DNA of 64,000 nt from Terrimonas sp937888905 (lineage in GTDB: Bacteria; Bacteroidota; Bacteroidia; Chitinophagales; Chitinophagaceae): positions 124,001 to 188,000 of the forward strand of contig CALATA010000004.1 in assembly GCA_937888905.1 (NCBI GenBank). Direction: 5' to 3'. The position numbers were made by a program, and so were the translations under genes. Positions 52,261 to 61,968 of the stretch are shown in pieces; position 1 is the first letter of the stretch; each line of letters begins with the position of its first letter. The notes under the pieces are model-generated. The model made no database searches and was not told the origin of the DNA. It saw only the letters and a list, made by a program, of their open reading frames with translations.

Positions 52261-55200
52261 ATGAGGAAAATTTACTTATTTCTTTCTTCGATGTTCGTTG
52301 CCGGCGCGGCATCTGCGCAAATCAGTCTCACCAATTTAGCGCCTGCCTATTCGCAGGACTTCGACGGGATGGCGGCCACCACAACATTGCCGGCCAACTG
52401 GCGTATGGGGGCTCAAACATCTAGCCCGACATGGGCCGCCGGAGCAAGTGTTGTTACTCAACAGGCAAGTTCGGGTTCGCCTTCTTCAGGAGGAACCTAC
52501 AATTTCGGAACATCTGCCTCCGAAAGAGCTATAGGAGCAATGACTTCCGGCGGCTTTGCCAGTCCTAACAATCCTATGGCATTCTTCGTTAACGACGGTA
52601 CTACTAATATTACCGAACTGACCGTAGCCTATGACGCCGAGCGCTACCGCGTTAACTCCGCAGCAGCATCTATCCAGTTTTTCTATTCCACGAATGGCAC
52701 CACCTGGACGTCAGTTGCCGCAGGCGATATAGCAACAACGTCATTCCCTACAGGCAGTAGTTCCTATACGTTTGCTTCCCCGCTGACAGTATCCAGACCT
52801 GGTATTGCCATCAGCAGTTTAAGCATTGCACCAGGAAGTAATTTCTATCTCCGTTGGCTTATTAATACTACCGGATCCAATTCACAGGGTATTACCATTG
52901 ACAATGTATCCGTAACGGCTACTTATGCTGCCACGGCTTCCGGTCTTTCAACTATTACTGCCGGACCTGTTGCAGCGCCAGCAACCATTTCTTCGCTGGT
53001 AAACAGTTCCGTTGCAGGCACAACTAATTTCAGCTTCACGGTAACCGACGACGGCAGCACTAACGATGCCGACCCCACACTGATCAACCAGATCATTATT
53101 GGCCAGGGAGCCAACAATAGTGTTAGTCTTGCCAACTGGACACAAGCTATTGCAGGTGCCGAGTTGTCTGACGGAACCAACACCGTTACAGGTACAATCA
53201 CTGCAACCGCTATTACTTTCGGTTCGTTGCCGGTTACGGCGGGCAGCATCGGATATATTGGAGATAATGCGAGCAAAAGCTACACCGTAAAAGTGTGGCT
53301 GAATTCCGTACTCGGCGGCACATTGCCTCTGACTATCGATGGAAGTCAATTTGAATTCCAGGTGCAGACTTCCTCGGTCAGCACTGTAGGCTCCGGCAGT
53401 TCCGGTATTGCGGCCAGTCAGTCTGTAAGTTCAGGAGCCGGCACCAACGCAGTAACCGTGGCAGCTACACAACTCGCTTTCATTCAAAATACAACTTCAC
53501 CAACGGGATTGAATACCGCAATGGCTCCTGCTGTAACCGTAAGCGCCAATGACGCAAATGGCAACCGCGACCTTGATTTCACCGGTAACCTGCGTGTAAC
53601 CTCTAGCGGTACACTCAGCGGCACACCCGTAGTAACCGCAGCAGTCGCTGGTCTTACGACCTTTGCGTCGCTGACGCACACCGCAACGGGTGCAGGCCTC
53701 ACGCTTAACATTGAAAGAGATGGAACGCTCGACTGGGATATTACCAGCGCAGCTTTCGATATCCAACTTGCTTCTTCACCGAGCGATTATTTCCGCTCCG
53801 CTGCAAGCGGGAACTGGAATAGTGCGGCTACCTGGGAAACTTCTCCCGATGGTTTGAGCTGGACTGCTGCCACGCTTACTCCTACGACGGCGGCTAATAC
53901 CATTACCATTCGCAATGGTCATACGGTCACCGTTACTACTTCCGCGACGGCCGATCAGATCGAGATCGCCACGGGCGGTGTATTGGAAAATGCTTCCACA
54001 ACAGGTAACCGTCTTACGATAGCTGATGGTGCAGGAGATGACCTTATCATCCATGACGGTGGTGTATACCATGTAACTTCCGGTCTTGGCTATACCAACT
54101 ATCAAACAATCAGCGCCGGTGCAACCGTACTGATTCAGACCAACGGTATCATCCGCCTGGGTACAGGTGGTTCTATCGGCGGCGGCGGTCAGAATGGTTT
54201 CCTCGTAACAGCCACCACCTATATCTGGGAGAACGGTGCAATCTTCGATTGGAATACGACCGCGGTGCCCGGTACCAGCGGTGTTACTTTCTTCCCCGAT
54301 GCCGTTGCTACTACACCTATATTTCGTATCTCGGCACCGCTTGCCTCAGTAGGAGGCAGCACGCCGCTCACCGTTAATGGTGTATTGGAGGCAAATGCCA
54401 ATGTAAGCTTCACCGGAGCAAGCGACAAGACTTTCCGCAACGGTATTACCGGTACCGGTAATGTTACCATTGCCATCGGGGCCGGTGCATTGGTTGTTGA
54501 TGGCACAACCGCCACGTTGGGCGGTACAGGTACGATCAACCCGAATGCAAACGGATTGGAAATAGGCGTAACCTCCACCGTTACACTGCAATCTGCCAAA
54601 ACGGTAAACGGTGACATCAACCTGCAGGGAAGCGGCTTCATTGTGCTTGGCAACAACAACCTGATCGTGGCGGGGAATATCAACAACGTTTCTCCCACAG
54701 CTTATGTCCGCACGAATGGTACAGGTGGACTGCAACTCAATACAGTGGCCGGAACCCTGCGTTCATTCCCCGTTGGCAACAGCACCTACAATCCTGTAAA
54801 CATCAACAACGGCAGTAGCCTCAACTGGAGCGTGCGCGTTGAAGATGCCGTCAATAATGTTGTATCTCCGTTCAACACCAGTAAGGCGGTTAACCGCACC
54901 TGGCATATAGCGCCTTCGGCAACCGTATCCACAGCGCCGGATATCATGCTTTATTTCGACGATGCAGACAATAGTCAGCTTGTGAATGATGCGGCTTATA
55001 ATGGCGATCCGGTACGAACTGTACGTGTTTGGCATTACAATGGCAGTGACTGGGTTGCTGCAGGTGGAATCGAACCGCTGACTCCTGGCAATGGTTTACA
55101 AGCTGTAGCTCTCACAGGCCAGCTCAGTTTTTCACCGTTCGCCATCAGCAAAACCACTGCTGCGCTGCCGGTTAGTTTCGGTAATGTAAAAGCAGTACAA

Positions 55201-55725
55201 CAAGGTACAGGCATCCGCATCGATTGGTCAAATCTGACGGAGCGTAACGTGCTGAACTACTCTGTTGAACGTTCGGCCGACGGACGCAGTTTTACCGCTA
55301 TCGGTGATGTAAACGCACGCCTCAACAACGGTGAGAAAGCGGAATACTCCTTCCTCGATGCAACTCCGGTGCGTGGAATCAACTACTACCGCATCAGGTC
55401 TGCAGAGAGCGATGGCCGCAACAAATTCAGCATTGTTGTGAAGGTTGATATCAGCGAAGGACAAACTACTGTAGTAGTGTTGTATCCCAACCCGATCGTT
55501 AAAGGTCAGCAGCTTTCCCTGCAGGCGACAAGCCTCGCCAAAGGCACTTACAACATCCGTGTAGTGAACATGCAGGGACAGCAGATCGTTAACCAGGTGT
55601 TTGTACACCAGGGTGGTGCTATCACAGAAGCCGTACAACTGCCGGCGAATACACAGGCAGGTACGTATCAGCTTATCATCGCTGGTGCCGACCAACAAAT
55701 GGTTCGACCTTTCGTGATCAAGTAA
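52261..55725 (+). CDS. Large surface protein with T9SS type A sorting domain
   Basis: This 1154-residue protein has a signal peptide (cleavage after AASAQ, residue 20). An N-terminal beta-sandwich begins YSQDFDGMAATTTLPANW; Ig-like regions follow (through about residue 500); then a region beginning YFRSAASGNWNSAATWE, of the kind seen in G8/beta-helix surface proteins; then a Thr/Ala/Gly-rich helix-like region; then an FN3-like stretch (LTERNVLNYSVERSADGRSF); and a sorting domain (VVLYPNPIVKGQQLSL, then GTYQLIIAG). No catalytic motif is evident. It should be exported by Sec and T9SS and displayed at the surface. The composition is strongly Thr/Ser/Ala. Confidence 0.9.
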   Translation: MRKIYLFLSSMFVAGAASAQISLTNLAPAYSQDFDGMAATTTLPANWRMGAQTSSPTWAAGASVVTQQASSGSPSSGGTYNFGTSASERAIGAMTSGGFASPNNPMAFFVNDGTTNITELTVAYDAERYRVNSAAASIQFFYSTNGTTWTSVAAGDIATTSFPTGSSSYTFASPLTVSRPGIAISSLSIAPGSNFYLRWLINTTGSNSQGITIDNVSVTATYAATASGLSTITAGPVAAPATISSLVNSSVAGTTNFSFTVTDDGSTNDADPTLINQIIIGQGANNSVSLANWTQAIAGAELSDGTNTVTGTITATAITFGSLPVTAGSIGYIGDNASKSYTVKVWLNSVLGGTLPLTIDGSQFEFQVQTSSVSTVGSGSSGIAASQSVSSGAGTNAVTVAATQLAFIQNTTSPTGLNTAMAPAVTVSANDANGNRDLDFTGNLRVTSSGTLSGTPVVTAAVAGLTTFASLTHTATGAGLTLNIERDGTLDWDITSAAFDIQLASSPSDYFRSAASGNWNSAATWETSPDGLSWTAATLTPTTAANTITIRNGHTVTVTTSATADQIEIATGGVLENASTTGNRLTIADGAGDDLIIHDGGVYHVTSGLGYTNYQTISAGATVLIQTNGIIRLGTGGSIGGGGQNGFLVTATTYIWENGAIFDWNTTAVPGTSGVTFFPDAVATTPIFRISAPLASVGGSTPLTVNGVLEANANVSFTGASDKTFRNGITGTGNVTIAIGAGALVVDGTTATLGGTGTINPNANGLEIGVTSTVTLQSAKTVNGDINLQGSGFIVLGNNNLIVAGNINNVSPTAYVRTNGTGGLQLNTVAGTLRSFPVGNSTYNPVNINNGSSLNWSVRVEDAVNNVVSPFNTSKAVNRTWHIAPSATVSTAPDIMLYFDDADNSQLVNDAAYNGDPVRTVRVWHYNGSDWVAAGGIEPLTPGNGLQAVALTGQLSFSPFAISKTTAALPVSFGNVKAVQQGTGIRIDWSNLTERNVLNYSVERSADGRSFTAIGDVNARLNNGEKAEYSFLDATPVRGINYYRIRSAESDGRNKFSIVVKVDISEGQTTVVVLYPNPIVKGQQLSLQATSLAKGTYNIRVVNMQGQQIVNQVFVHQGGAITEAVQLPANTQAGTYQLIIAGADQQMVRPFVIK

Positions 55726-55747
55726 GCTTAATCGATTTCCTTATAAC

Positions 55748-55782
55748 AGACCGCTTCGTTTTTTGCGAAGCGGTCTTTTTTA
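55748..55782 (+). terminator. Intrinsic terminator of the surface-protein gene
   Basis: The arms AGACCGCTTCG (55748-55758) and CGAAGCGGTCT (55766-55776) are perfect with a 7-base loop and a T run. Confidence 0.88.
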
Positions 55783-56069
55783 TATAGTGGTTTTTGCCTG
55801 GTAAAAAAACGAGGGAGAAAGTCAATTACCTGCTGCTGTTCTTTTAGGTGAGGTCAATTTTGCCAATCATTAAAAAAAGTTTGCGTTAACAATGAGGGAA
55901 AAACACGCGGAAATACCCGTAATACATTATGGCTTGTAGGTGTTAATGCTTAAATATAAAAGCGGAAAAATCCGCGGCATGAATATCACGTATAAGTACG
56001 TTCTATGAAGAAAATCTTTGATCTAACTTCGTAAGACTGACAATCAGATCAGATCGAATTCCTATTGAA
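55783..56069 (+). other. Leader region of the PKD-protein gene with a nine-codon open frame
   Basis: The interval holds a small hairpin GCGGA-AAAA-TCCGC (about 55963-55976) and an ATG-started frame at 56005-56034 encoding MKKIFDLTS before TAA. The next gene begins 36 bases later. It might be a leader peptide, or the decayed start of an exported protein, or chance. Confidence 0.35.
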
Positions 56070-59000
56070 ATGAACCAATTTTTATCCCGGATAAACCGGG
56101 TGTTGTCATGTATGTTGTTCGTTTTCTTCATACACAACAACACCAATGCCCAGCTGCACGCCGACTTCTCAGCCTCCGTTACCGAAGGCTGTTCTCCGCT
56201 TGTGGTACGCTTCACAGATTTGTCCACAGGCAACCCCACCTCGTGGAGATGGGATCTGGGCAATGGTACTATTTCCACCCTGCAGCATCCCACCGCTTCT
56301 TATTTCAATCCAGGTACTTATAGCGTAAAACTTGTTGTGCGCAATGGTGCCAATGCAGATTCCGTTGTACGCCAGCAATTGATTACCATTTTTCCTAAAC
56401 CTGTTGCTTCATTCACCGGCACCGGCACGGCGGGCTGCTTTCCGCATACCGTACAATTCACCGATGCCAGTTTGCCCGTAAGCGGCACATTAAGCAACTG
56501 GCTATGGGACTTTGGTGACGGTACTACTTCCACTCAGCAAAACCCCTCACATACTTATACCATCGCCGGCAACTTTACCGTTACATTGCGCGTAACCAAC
56601 AGCCATGGCTGTACAGAAGTTTTTTCCATTCCTTCCTACGTTTCCATCACGCAGGGTGTAAAGGCGGACTTCACTAACACTACGGCGCAAACCTGTGAAG
56701 CGAATCCCACCATTCAATTTACCAATACGTCTACCGGCCCGGGTAACCTGAGCTTTGAATGGCAGTTTGGTGATGGCGGTGTTTCGGCAGAACAAAATCC
56801 CTCACACACTTATACGGCACCGGGCACCTACACGGTTATGCTGGTAGTTATCAGCCCGCAGGGTTGCCGCGATACCATCCGCAAGCCCAATCTTATTTCC
56901 GTAGGTACGATCAATTCAACGTCTACATCACCCGATAGCGTGTGCGTTGGCAGTCCTGCCTCTTTTGTGAATACCACGAGTCCTGTACCAGGCGTGTCTG
57001 TCTGGCACTTCGGCGATGGCACAACAGCTACGGGTTTAACGGCTACGCATATTTATACAACAGCTGGTACTTACACTGTAAAACTGGTGAATGATTTCGG
57101 CGCATGTAAGGACTCCATTACACGTGCGATCAAAGTAAATCCGAAACCGCCCACAGGTTTTACGGCAAGTGCCACGCAATCCTGCCAGGCGCCATTCAAC
57201 GTTTCCTTTACACCAGCCGCATCCGGAAACTATACTTACGAATGGAGCTTTGGTGATGGTGGCACATCTTCCGCTTCCAATCCTTCGCACACCTATACCG
57301 CACCGGGTGTGTATACGGTGCAACTGATCGTAACCAATGCGTCCGGTTGCCGCGATACATTGACCCGTACGGATTATATCAATATCGAGTTGCCCGAAAT
57401 AACAATCGAAGGTTTTCCGGTTACCGGTTGTGTACCGGCTACCGTTCATCCCATGGCCACCGTTACGGTTAACGAACCGGTGGCGTCTTATCTCTGGAAT
57501 TTTGGAGACGGCACTACTTCCACATCCTCCACACCTGCACATACCTACACGCGCGCCGGAACATACGATGTATCATTGACCATCACAACAGTTGGCGGTT
57601 GTACACGCACTGTTACTATTAACCGCGCAGTAAGGGTGGGGGTGAAGCCCAATGCCGATTTCAGTGCATTGCCTCCGGATGTATGCGCATCCGATCCTGT
57701 GCAGTTTACCGACAACAGCACAGGTGATGACATTGATGAATGGTTCTGGGATTTCGGCGATGGTGGTACTTCTAACCTGCAGCATCCTTCACATCTTTAC
57801 AGCGATACCGGTTATTTCAGTGTAACGCTGATTGTAATGAGCAATACCTGCGCCGATACGATCCGTTACAACAACATCGTCCACATTAAACCACCGATCG
57901 CCTTGTTCGATGTGGCGAATAATTGTACTGACAAATATTCGAAACAGTTCACCGATCGTTCGATCGGGCCTGAAACATGGTTCTGGGAATTTGGTGACGG
58001 ACAAACTTCTACGCAGCAGCATCCTTCGCATACCTATGCTTCACCAGGTACGTATACCGTTATGCTGACAGTAACCAATGGTAGTTGCTCGCACCGGACA
58101 ACAAGAACCGTAAGGGTGATAGATGAAAAAGCAGCGTTCACACCGGCGAGCCCCGAAGTGTGCCGCAACACGGCATTGGTCTTTACCGCAAATGGCATCA
58201 ATAGTGCGAACATACAATCATGGCAATGGACTTTTGGTGATGGCACGTCTGTATCGAACAATCAGCAGTCCGTATCGCATACTTATACAAATGCAGGTAC
58301 TTATACGGTTAAACTCGTTATCGTCGATGCGCTCGGGTGCTTAGACAGCATTAAGCACACGATCAATGTATATGGTGCAACGGCGGCCTTCCTCCCTTCT
58401 GCACCGGCCGCCTGTATTTATAATCCTCATATCACGTTCAACGATCAGTCTGTGACAGACGGACAACATCCGATCACCAGTTGGGAATGGGATTATGGAA
58501 ATGGTGTAACGGAAGTAAACACGGCTCCTCCTTTTGGGCATACTTATGCTACGGCCGGTACTTATACCGTATCGCTGACCGTTACGGACAGCTATGGCTG
58601 TAAAGACAAAATAAGCCGCACGGCAGCCGTAGTGATTTCAAAACCGGTGGCAGATTTTTATTCGCCGGACACGGCATCCTGTATCGGCAAACCGGTCAGC
58701 TTTATCAACAACTCATGGGGTGTTTCGCTGAATTACACCTGGGACTTTGGTGACGGACAAGGCGCAACAGCTATTAATCCGGTTCATAATTATGCCAACA
58801 CAGGTCTGTATCCAGTGAAATTGGTGGTAGTCGATCTGTATGGTTGCCGCGATTCCATTACAAAACCCAATTATATCAATATCAGCATGCCGCAGGCCGG
58901 CTTCACAGTGTCTGATTCGGTTGGCACCTGCCCGCCGCTTGAAGTACGTTTCACCAATACCGCAGTGAATGCACGCAGTATCACCTGGGATTTTGGTGAT

Positions 59001-60875
59001 GGCAATACTTCTGTGCTTACAGATCCTGTGCATACCTATACGTTGCCCGGTATTTATTTCGCGAAGCAGATTATAACGGGTCCGGGTGGTTGCCAGGATT
59101 CAGCGATTCAACGCATCGAGCTGAAAGGGCCTTCCGGTACCTTCAGTTACACACCGCTCGTTGGTTGTAACCCTTTGACTGTAACTTTTACCGCCACCGC
59201 TTCCAACGCCGCTACTTTTCTGTGGGACTTTACGGATGGTACGACTGAATTGACTTCGGAGCCAACCATCACCCACACTTATGCAACAGCCGGTGAGTAC
59301 ATACCACGTATCATCCTGCGTGACGCAGCAGGATGTGCTGTGCCTATCCAGGGGTTGGATACGATCAAAGTGACCGGTGTGGTAGTCGACTTTTTTGCGG
59401 ATCGTCCCGCTGCCTGTGATCAGCTTACGGTGAACTTCTCCAATACAACCGTGAGCAACGATTATATCACAGGATGGTTGTGGAGCTTTGGCGACGGCAC
59501 TACCAGCACCGACGCTGCGCCACAACATTTCTACGCCGCTCCCGGCGATTATGATGTTAAACTTGTTGCACAAACACAAACTGGTTGTTCCGATTCGCTT
59601 ACGCTTCCCGCGGCGGTGCGCGTACATCCAAGACCACTTGTTGCCGTTCAGGGCGCTACTGAATCCTGCGTACCTGCGGAGATTCAATTTGCAGGTTTAG
59701 TAAACCGCGGTGATGCAGCTTCGCTGCAGTGGGACTGGCAACTGGGAAATGGCAATACGGCCAGCGTGCAGCAACCACCACTGCAAACCTATGCTGCCGC
59801 AGCTACGTATAATATCCGGCTTATAGCAACCGATACAAACAATTGTCATGATACCACAACGCATACATTGGTCGTACATCCGTTGCCCGTCGTAAGCGCC
59901 GGACCCGATCTTGTGGCATGCCTGGGTACGCCTTTACCATTGCGGGCAACCGGTGCCAGCACTTATCTGTGGCAACCTGCCGCCACATTGAGTTGTGATG
60001 ACTGTGCGGCTCCGCTCGCTATTCCGCAGGATGATATTCAATACATCGTGGAAGGAGTGAGCGCTGCGGGTTGTCGCAACAAAGACACGGTTGCCGTGCG
60101 GGTGCGCAAACCTTTTGTAATGGAAACAGGCCCAGGCGATACCTTGTGTGTGGGTCAGAGTACGCGGTTGTCTGCTTCAGGTGCCGATAGCTATACCTGG
60201 TCGCCTTCGGCAGGATTGAGCAGTACGTCTTCACCAAGGCCACAAGCCAATCCGACCACTACTACAACTTACCGCGTCATCGGACGTGACAACGATAATT
60301 GTTTTGCAGACACGGCAGACATACTGGTTAAAGTGCATTCTATTCCGCAGGTGGAAGCAGGTCCTGATCAGACGCTGGCTGTTGGTTCGGCTGTGCAATT
60401 GCGCGCCACGGGTTCTGCCGATGTCACGGTGTGGAGATGGTCGCCGGCTTACAATCTCACCTGTATCGATTGTCCTGCGCCATCGGCTTCTCCGCGGCAA
60501 ACGACAAAGTATGTAATCGATGTAACCAACGAAGGAGGCTGTTCCGCACGTGATGAATTGACGGTTTATGTAGTGTGCAACAATGGCAACCTGTTTGTAC
60601 CGAATACATTTTCTCCTAATGGAAATGGCATGAACGAAGTGTTTTATCCGAGAGGCAAGGGACTGCAGAAGATCCGTTCCTTCCGGGTATTCAACCGTTG
60701 GGGAGAATTGGTGTTTGAAGCGCAGAATTTTAATGCCAACGATGCTGCTGCAGGATGGGATGGTACCTATCGCGGCAAGAAGCTGGCTCCCGATGTTTTT
60801 GTATACAGCATCGAAGTGGTTTGTGAGAATAACGAAATATTGTCCTATAAAGGTGACGTGACTTTGTTGCGGTAG
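56070..60875 (+). CDS. Giant PKD-repeat adhesin-like protein with T9SS type B (CHU_C) sorting domain
   Basis: This 1601-residue protein has a signal peptide (cleavage near NTNAQ, residue 28) and 15 successive PKD-type domains, recognised by WxFGDG..S...PsHTY...GTYTV. One is FLWDFTDG and two others have GNG in place of GDG. They are followed by three Ig-like repeats (each with AGPD or TGPGD; SYTWSPSAGLSS; and a C-x-C segment) and a gliding-motility-type C-terminal domain (VPNTFSPNGNGMNEVFYPRG, then FNRWGELVFEA, then AGWDGTYRGKKL). Such proteins are T9SS type B cargo that need a partner SprF, and SprF is encoded 32 bases downstream. It may be a surface adhesin or motility protein. Catalytic motifs are not visible. 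Confidence 0.93.
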   Translation: MNQFLSRINRVLSCMLFVFFIHNNTNAQLHADFSASVTEGCSPLVVRFTDLSTGNPTSWRWDLGNGTISTLQHPTASYFNPGTYSVKLVVRNGANADSVVRQQLITIFPKPVASFTGTGTAGCFPHTVQFTDASLPVSGTLSNWLWDFGDGTTSTQQNPSHTYTIAGNFTVTLRVTNSHGCTEVFSIPSYVSITQGVKADFTNTTAQTCEANPTIQFTNTSTGPGNLSFEWQFGDGGVSAEQNPSHTYTAPGTYTVMLVVISPQGCRDTIRKPNLISVGTINSTSTSPDSVCVGSPASFVNTTSPVPGVSVWHFGDGTTATGLTATHIYTTAGTYTVKLVNDFGACKDSITRAIKVNPKPPTGFTASATQSCQAPFNVSFTPAASGNYTYEWSFGDGGTSSASNPSHTYTAPGVYTVQLIVTNASGCRDTLTRTDYINIELPEITIEGFPVTGCVPATVHPMATVTVNEPVASYLWNFGDGTTSTSSTPAHTYTRAGTYDVSLTITTVGGCTRTVTINRAVRVGVKPNADFSALPPDVCASDPVQFTDNSTGDDIDEWFWDFGDGGTSNLQHPSHLYSDTGYFSVTLIVMSNTCADTIRYNNIVHIKPPIALFDVANNCTDKYSKQFTDRSIGPETWFWEFGDGQTSTQQHPSHTYASPGTYTVMLTVTNGSCSHRTTRTVRVIDEKAAFTPASPEVCRNTALVFTANGINSANIQSWQWTFGDGTSVSNNQQSVSHTYTNAGTYTVKLVIVDALGCLDSIKHTINVYGATAAFLPSAPAACIYNPHITFNDQSVTDGQHPITSWEWDYGNGVTEVNTAPPFGHTYATAGTYTVSLTVTDSYGCKDKISRTAAVVISKPVADFYSPDTASCIGKPVSFINNSWGVSLNYTWDFGDGQGATAINPVHNYANTGLYPVKLVVVDLYGCRDSITKPNYINISMPQAGFTVSDSVGTCPPLEVRFTNTAVNARSITWDFGDGNTSVLTDPVHTYTLPGIYFAKQIITGPGGCQDSAIQRIELKGPSGTFSYTPLVGCNPLTVTFTATASNAATFLWDFTDGTTELTSEPTITHTYATAGEYIPRIILRDAAGCAVPIQGLDTIKVTGVVVDFFADRPAACDQLTVNFSNTTVSNDYITGWLWSFGDGTTSTDAAPQHFYAAPGDYDVKLVAQTQTGCSDSLTLPAAVRVHPRPLVAVQGATESCVPAEIQFAGLVNRGDAASLQWDWQLGNGNTASVQQPPLQTYAAAATYNIRLIATDTNNCHDTTTHTLVVHPLPVVSAGPDLVACLGTPLPLRATGASTYLWQPAATLSCDDCAAPLAIPQDDIQYIVEGVSAAGCRNKDTVAVRVRKPFVMETGPGDTLCVGQSTRLSASGADSYTWSPSAGLSSTSSPRPQANPTTTTTYRVIGRDNDNCFADTADILVKVHSIPQVEAGPDQTLAVGSAVQLRATGSADVTVWRWSPAYNLTCIDCPAPSASPRQTTKYVIDVTNEGGCSARDELTVYVVCNNGNLFVPNTFSPNGNGMNEVFYPRGKGLQKIRSFRVFNRWGELVFEAQNFNANDAAAGWDGTYRGKKLAPDVFVYSIEVVCENNEILSYKGDVTLLR

Positions 60876-60907
60876 ACCTTTGAAATTCGAATACCTATTG
60901 AACGACT

Positions 60908-61921
60908 ATGAAAAAACTATTTTACTTCATTCAGACAGCAATGGTTTGTGCGTGCGGGCTAACGGCGGCTGCACAGGATATCCATTTTTCCCAATTTCAT
61001 GAAACACCGCTGTACCGCAACCCGGCGCTGGCAGGTATTATGAAAGGCGATATACGCGTGCAGGCAGTTTACCGCTCGCAGTGGAACAGTGTGGCCAACG
61101 CTTATAAAACCGGTTCTTTCAACGTGGAATATAAATCAAAACCCGGCCAGGGCGATGATTACATGACACTTGGATTACAAGCTTATTATGACCGCGCGGG
61201 TACCACTAATCTGACCACGACCATCGTAATGCCGGCCATCAACTATCACAAATCACTGAGCGATTACCGCAACAGTTATCTGTCTGCCGCCTTTATGGGG
61301 GGAATCGTACAACGACGCTTCGATCGTTCCAAGATCACTACCAACAATCAATATGATAATGGTTTTGACGGGGAAGATCTGGTGGCCAGCGGCTTTACTT
61401 ACTGGGATGGAAGTGCCGGCCTGAGCTACAATACAAGTTTGGGTGAAAATGAAAACAACAACCTGGTGATCGGTTTTGCCTATCATCATTTCAACCGTCC
61501 GCGTAATTCATTCTTCAATGCTTCTTCTGTAGTGCTCGATCCCAAGATGGTATTGTCGGCAGATTTTAAAGCCGATGTAAATGACTATTCAACCATTACT
61601 TTTTATTCAGATTTCATGAAGCAGGGCAGTTATACCGAATTTATCGGCGGTCTGTTGTACGGATTGAAGATCGGTCCGCTGATCGACGAGCCGGATTATA
61701 TATTGCATGGCGGTGCGTTCCTGCGTTGGGGCGATGCCATCATCCCGACCATCAAACTCGATTACCGCCCGTTTGCCGTGGCTTTCAGTTACGATGTAAA
61801 CATCTCCAAACTGGCTACGCGTTCGGTAGGACGGGGTGGTTTTGAGCTGTCGGTTACCTACAGAGGATTCCTCGATAAATTCAATACTTCCCTTGACGCA
61901 ACACGCTGTCCGCGATTCTAA
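60908..61921 (+). CDS. sprF: PorP/SprF-family T9SS outer-membrane protein
   Basis: This 337-residue protein has a signal peptide (cleavage after TAAAQ, residue 22), the family start DIHFSQFHETPLYRNPALAGI, YRSQWNSV, and a barrel-like body ending with SVTYRGFLDKFNTSL and two Cys/Pro/Arg/Phe residues at the terminus. In Flavobacterium johnsoniae, SprF is needed for secretion of the giant adhesin SprB, encoded beside it, which carries a type B sorting domain. The same arrangement here makes a dedicated pair with the PKD protein likely; the name reflects family membership rather than proven orthology. Confidence 0.93.
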   Translation: MKKLFYFIQTAMVCACGLTAAAQDIHFSQFHETPLYRNPALAGIMKGDIRVQAVYRSQWNSVANAYKTGSFNVEYKSKPGQGDDYMTLGLQAYYDRAGTTNLTTTIVMPAINYHKSLSDYRNSYLSAAFMGGIVQRRFDRSKITTNNQYDNGFDGEDLVASGFTYWDGSAGLSYNTSLGENENNNLVIGFAYHHFNRPRNSFFNASSVVLDPKMVLSADFKADVNDYSTITFYSDFMKQGSYTEFIGGLLYGLKIGPLIDEPDYILHGGAFLRWGDAIIPTIKLDYRPFAVAFSYDVNISKLATRSVGRGGFELSVTYRGFLDKFNTSLDATRCPRF

Positions 61922-61956
61922 AACACTACCAGATGTTCGGGTGCCGTAATTTTTCC

Positions 61957-61964
61957 TAAATTTG
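61957..61964 (+). promoter_or_regulatory. Bacteroidota -7 box for prfB
   Basis: The sequence TAAATTTG (TAnnTTTG) ends 4 bases before the prfB ATG, so the transcript would be almost leaderless if this box is used. Confidence 0.4.
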
Positions 61965-61968
61965 CGGC

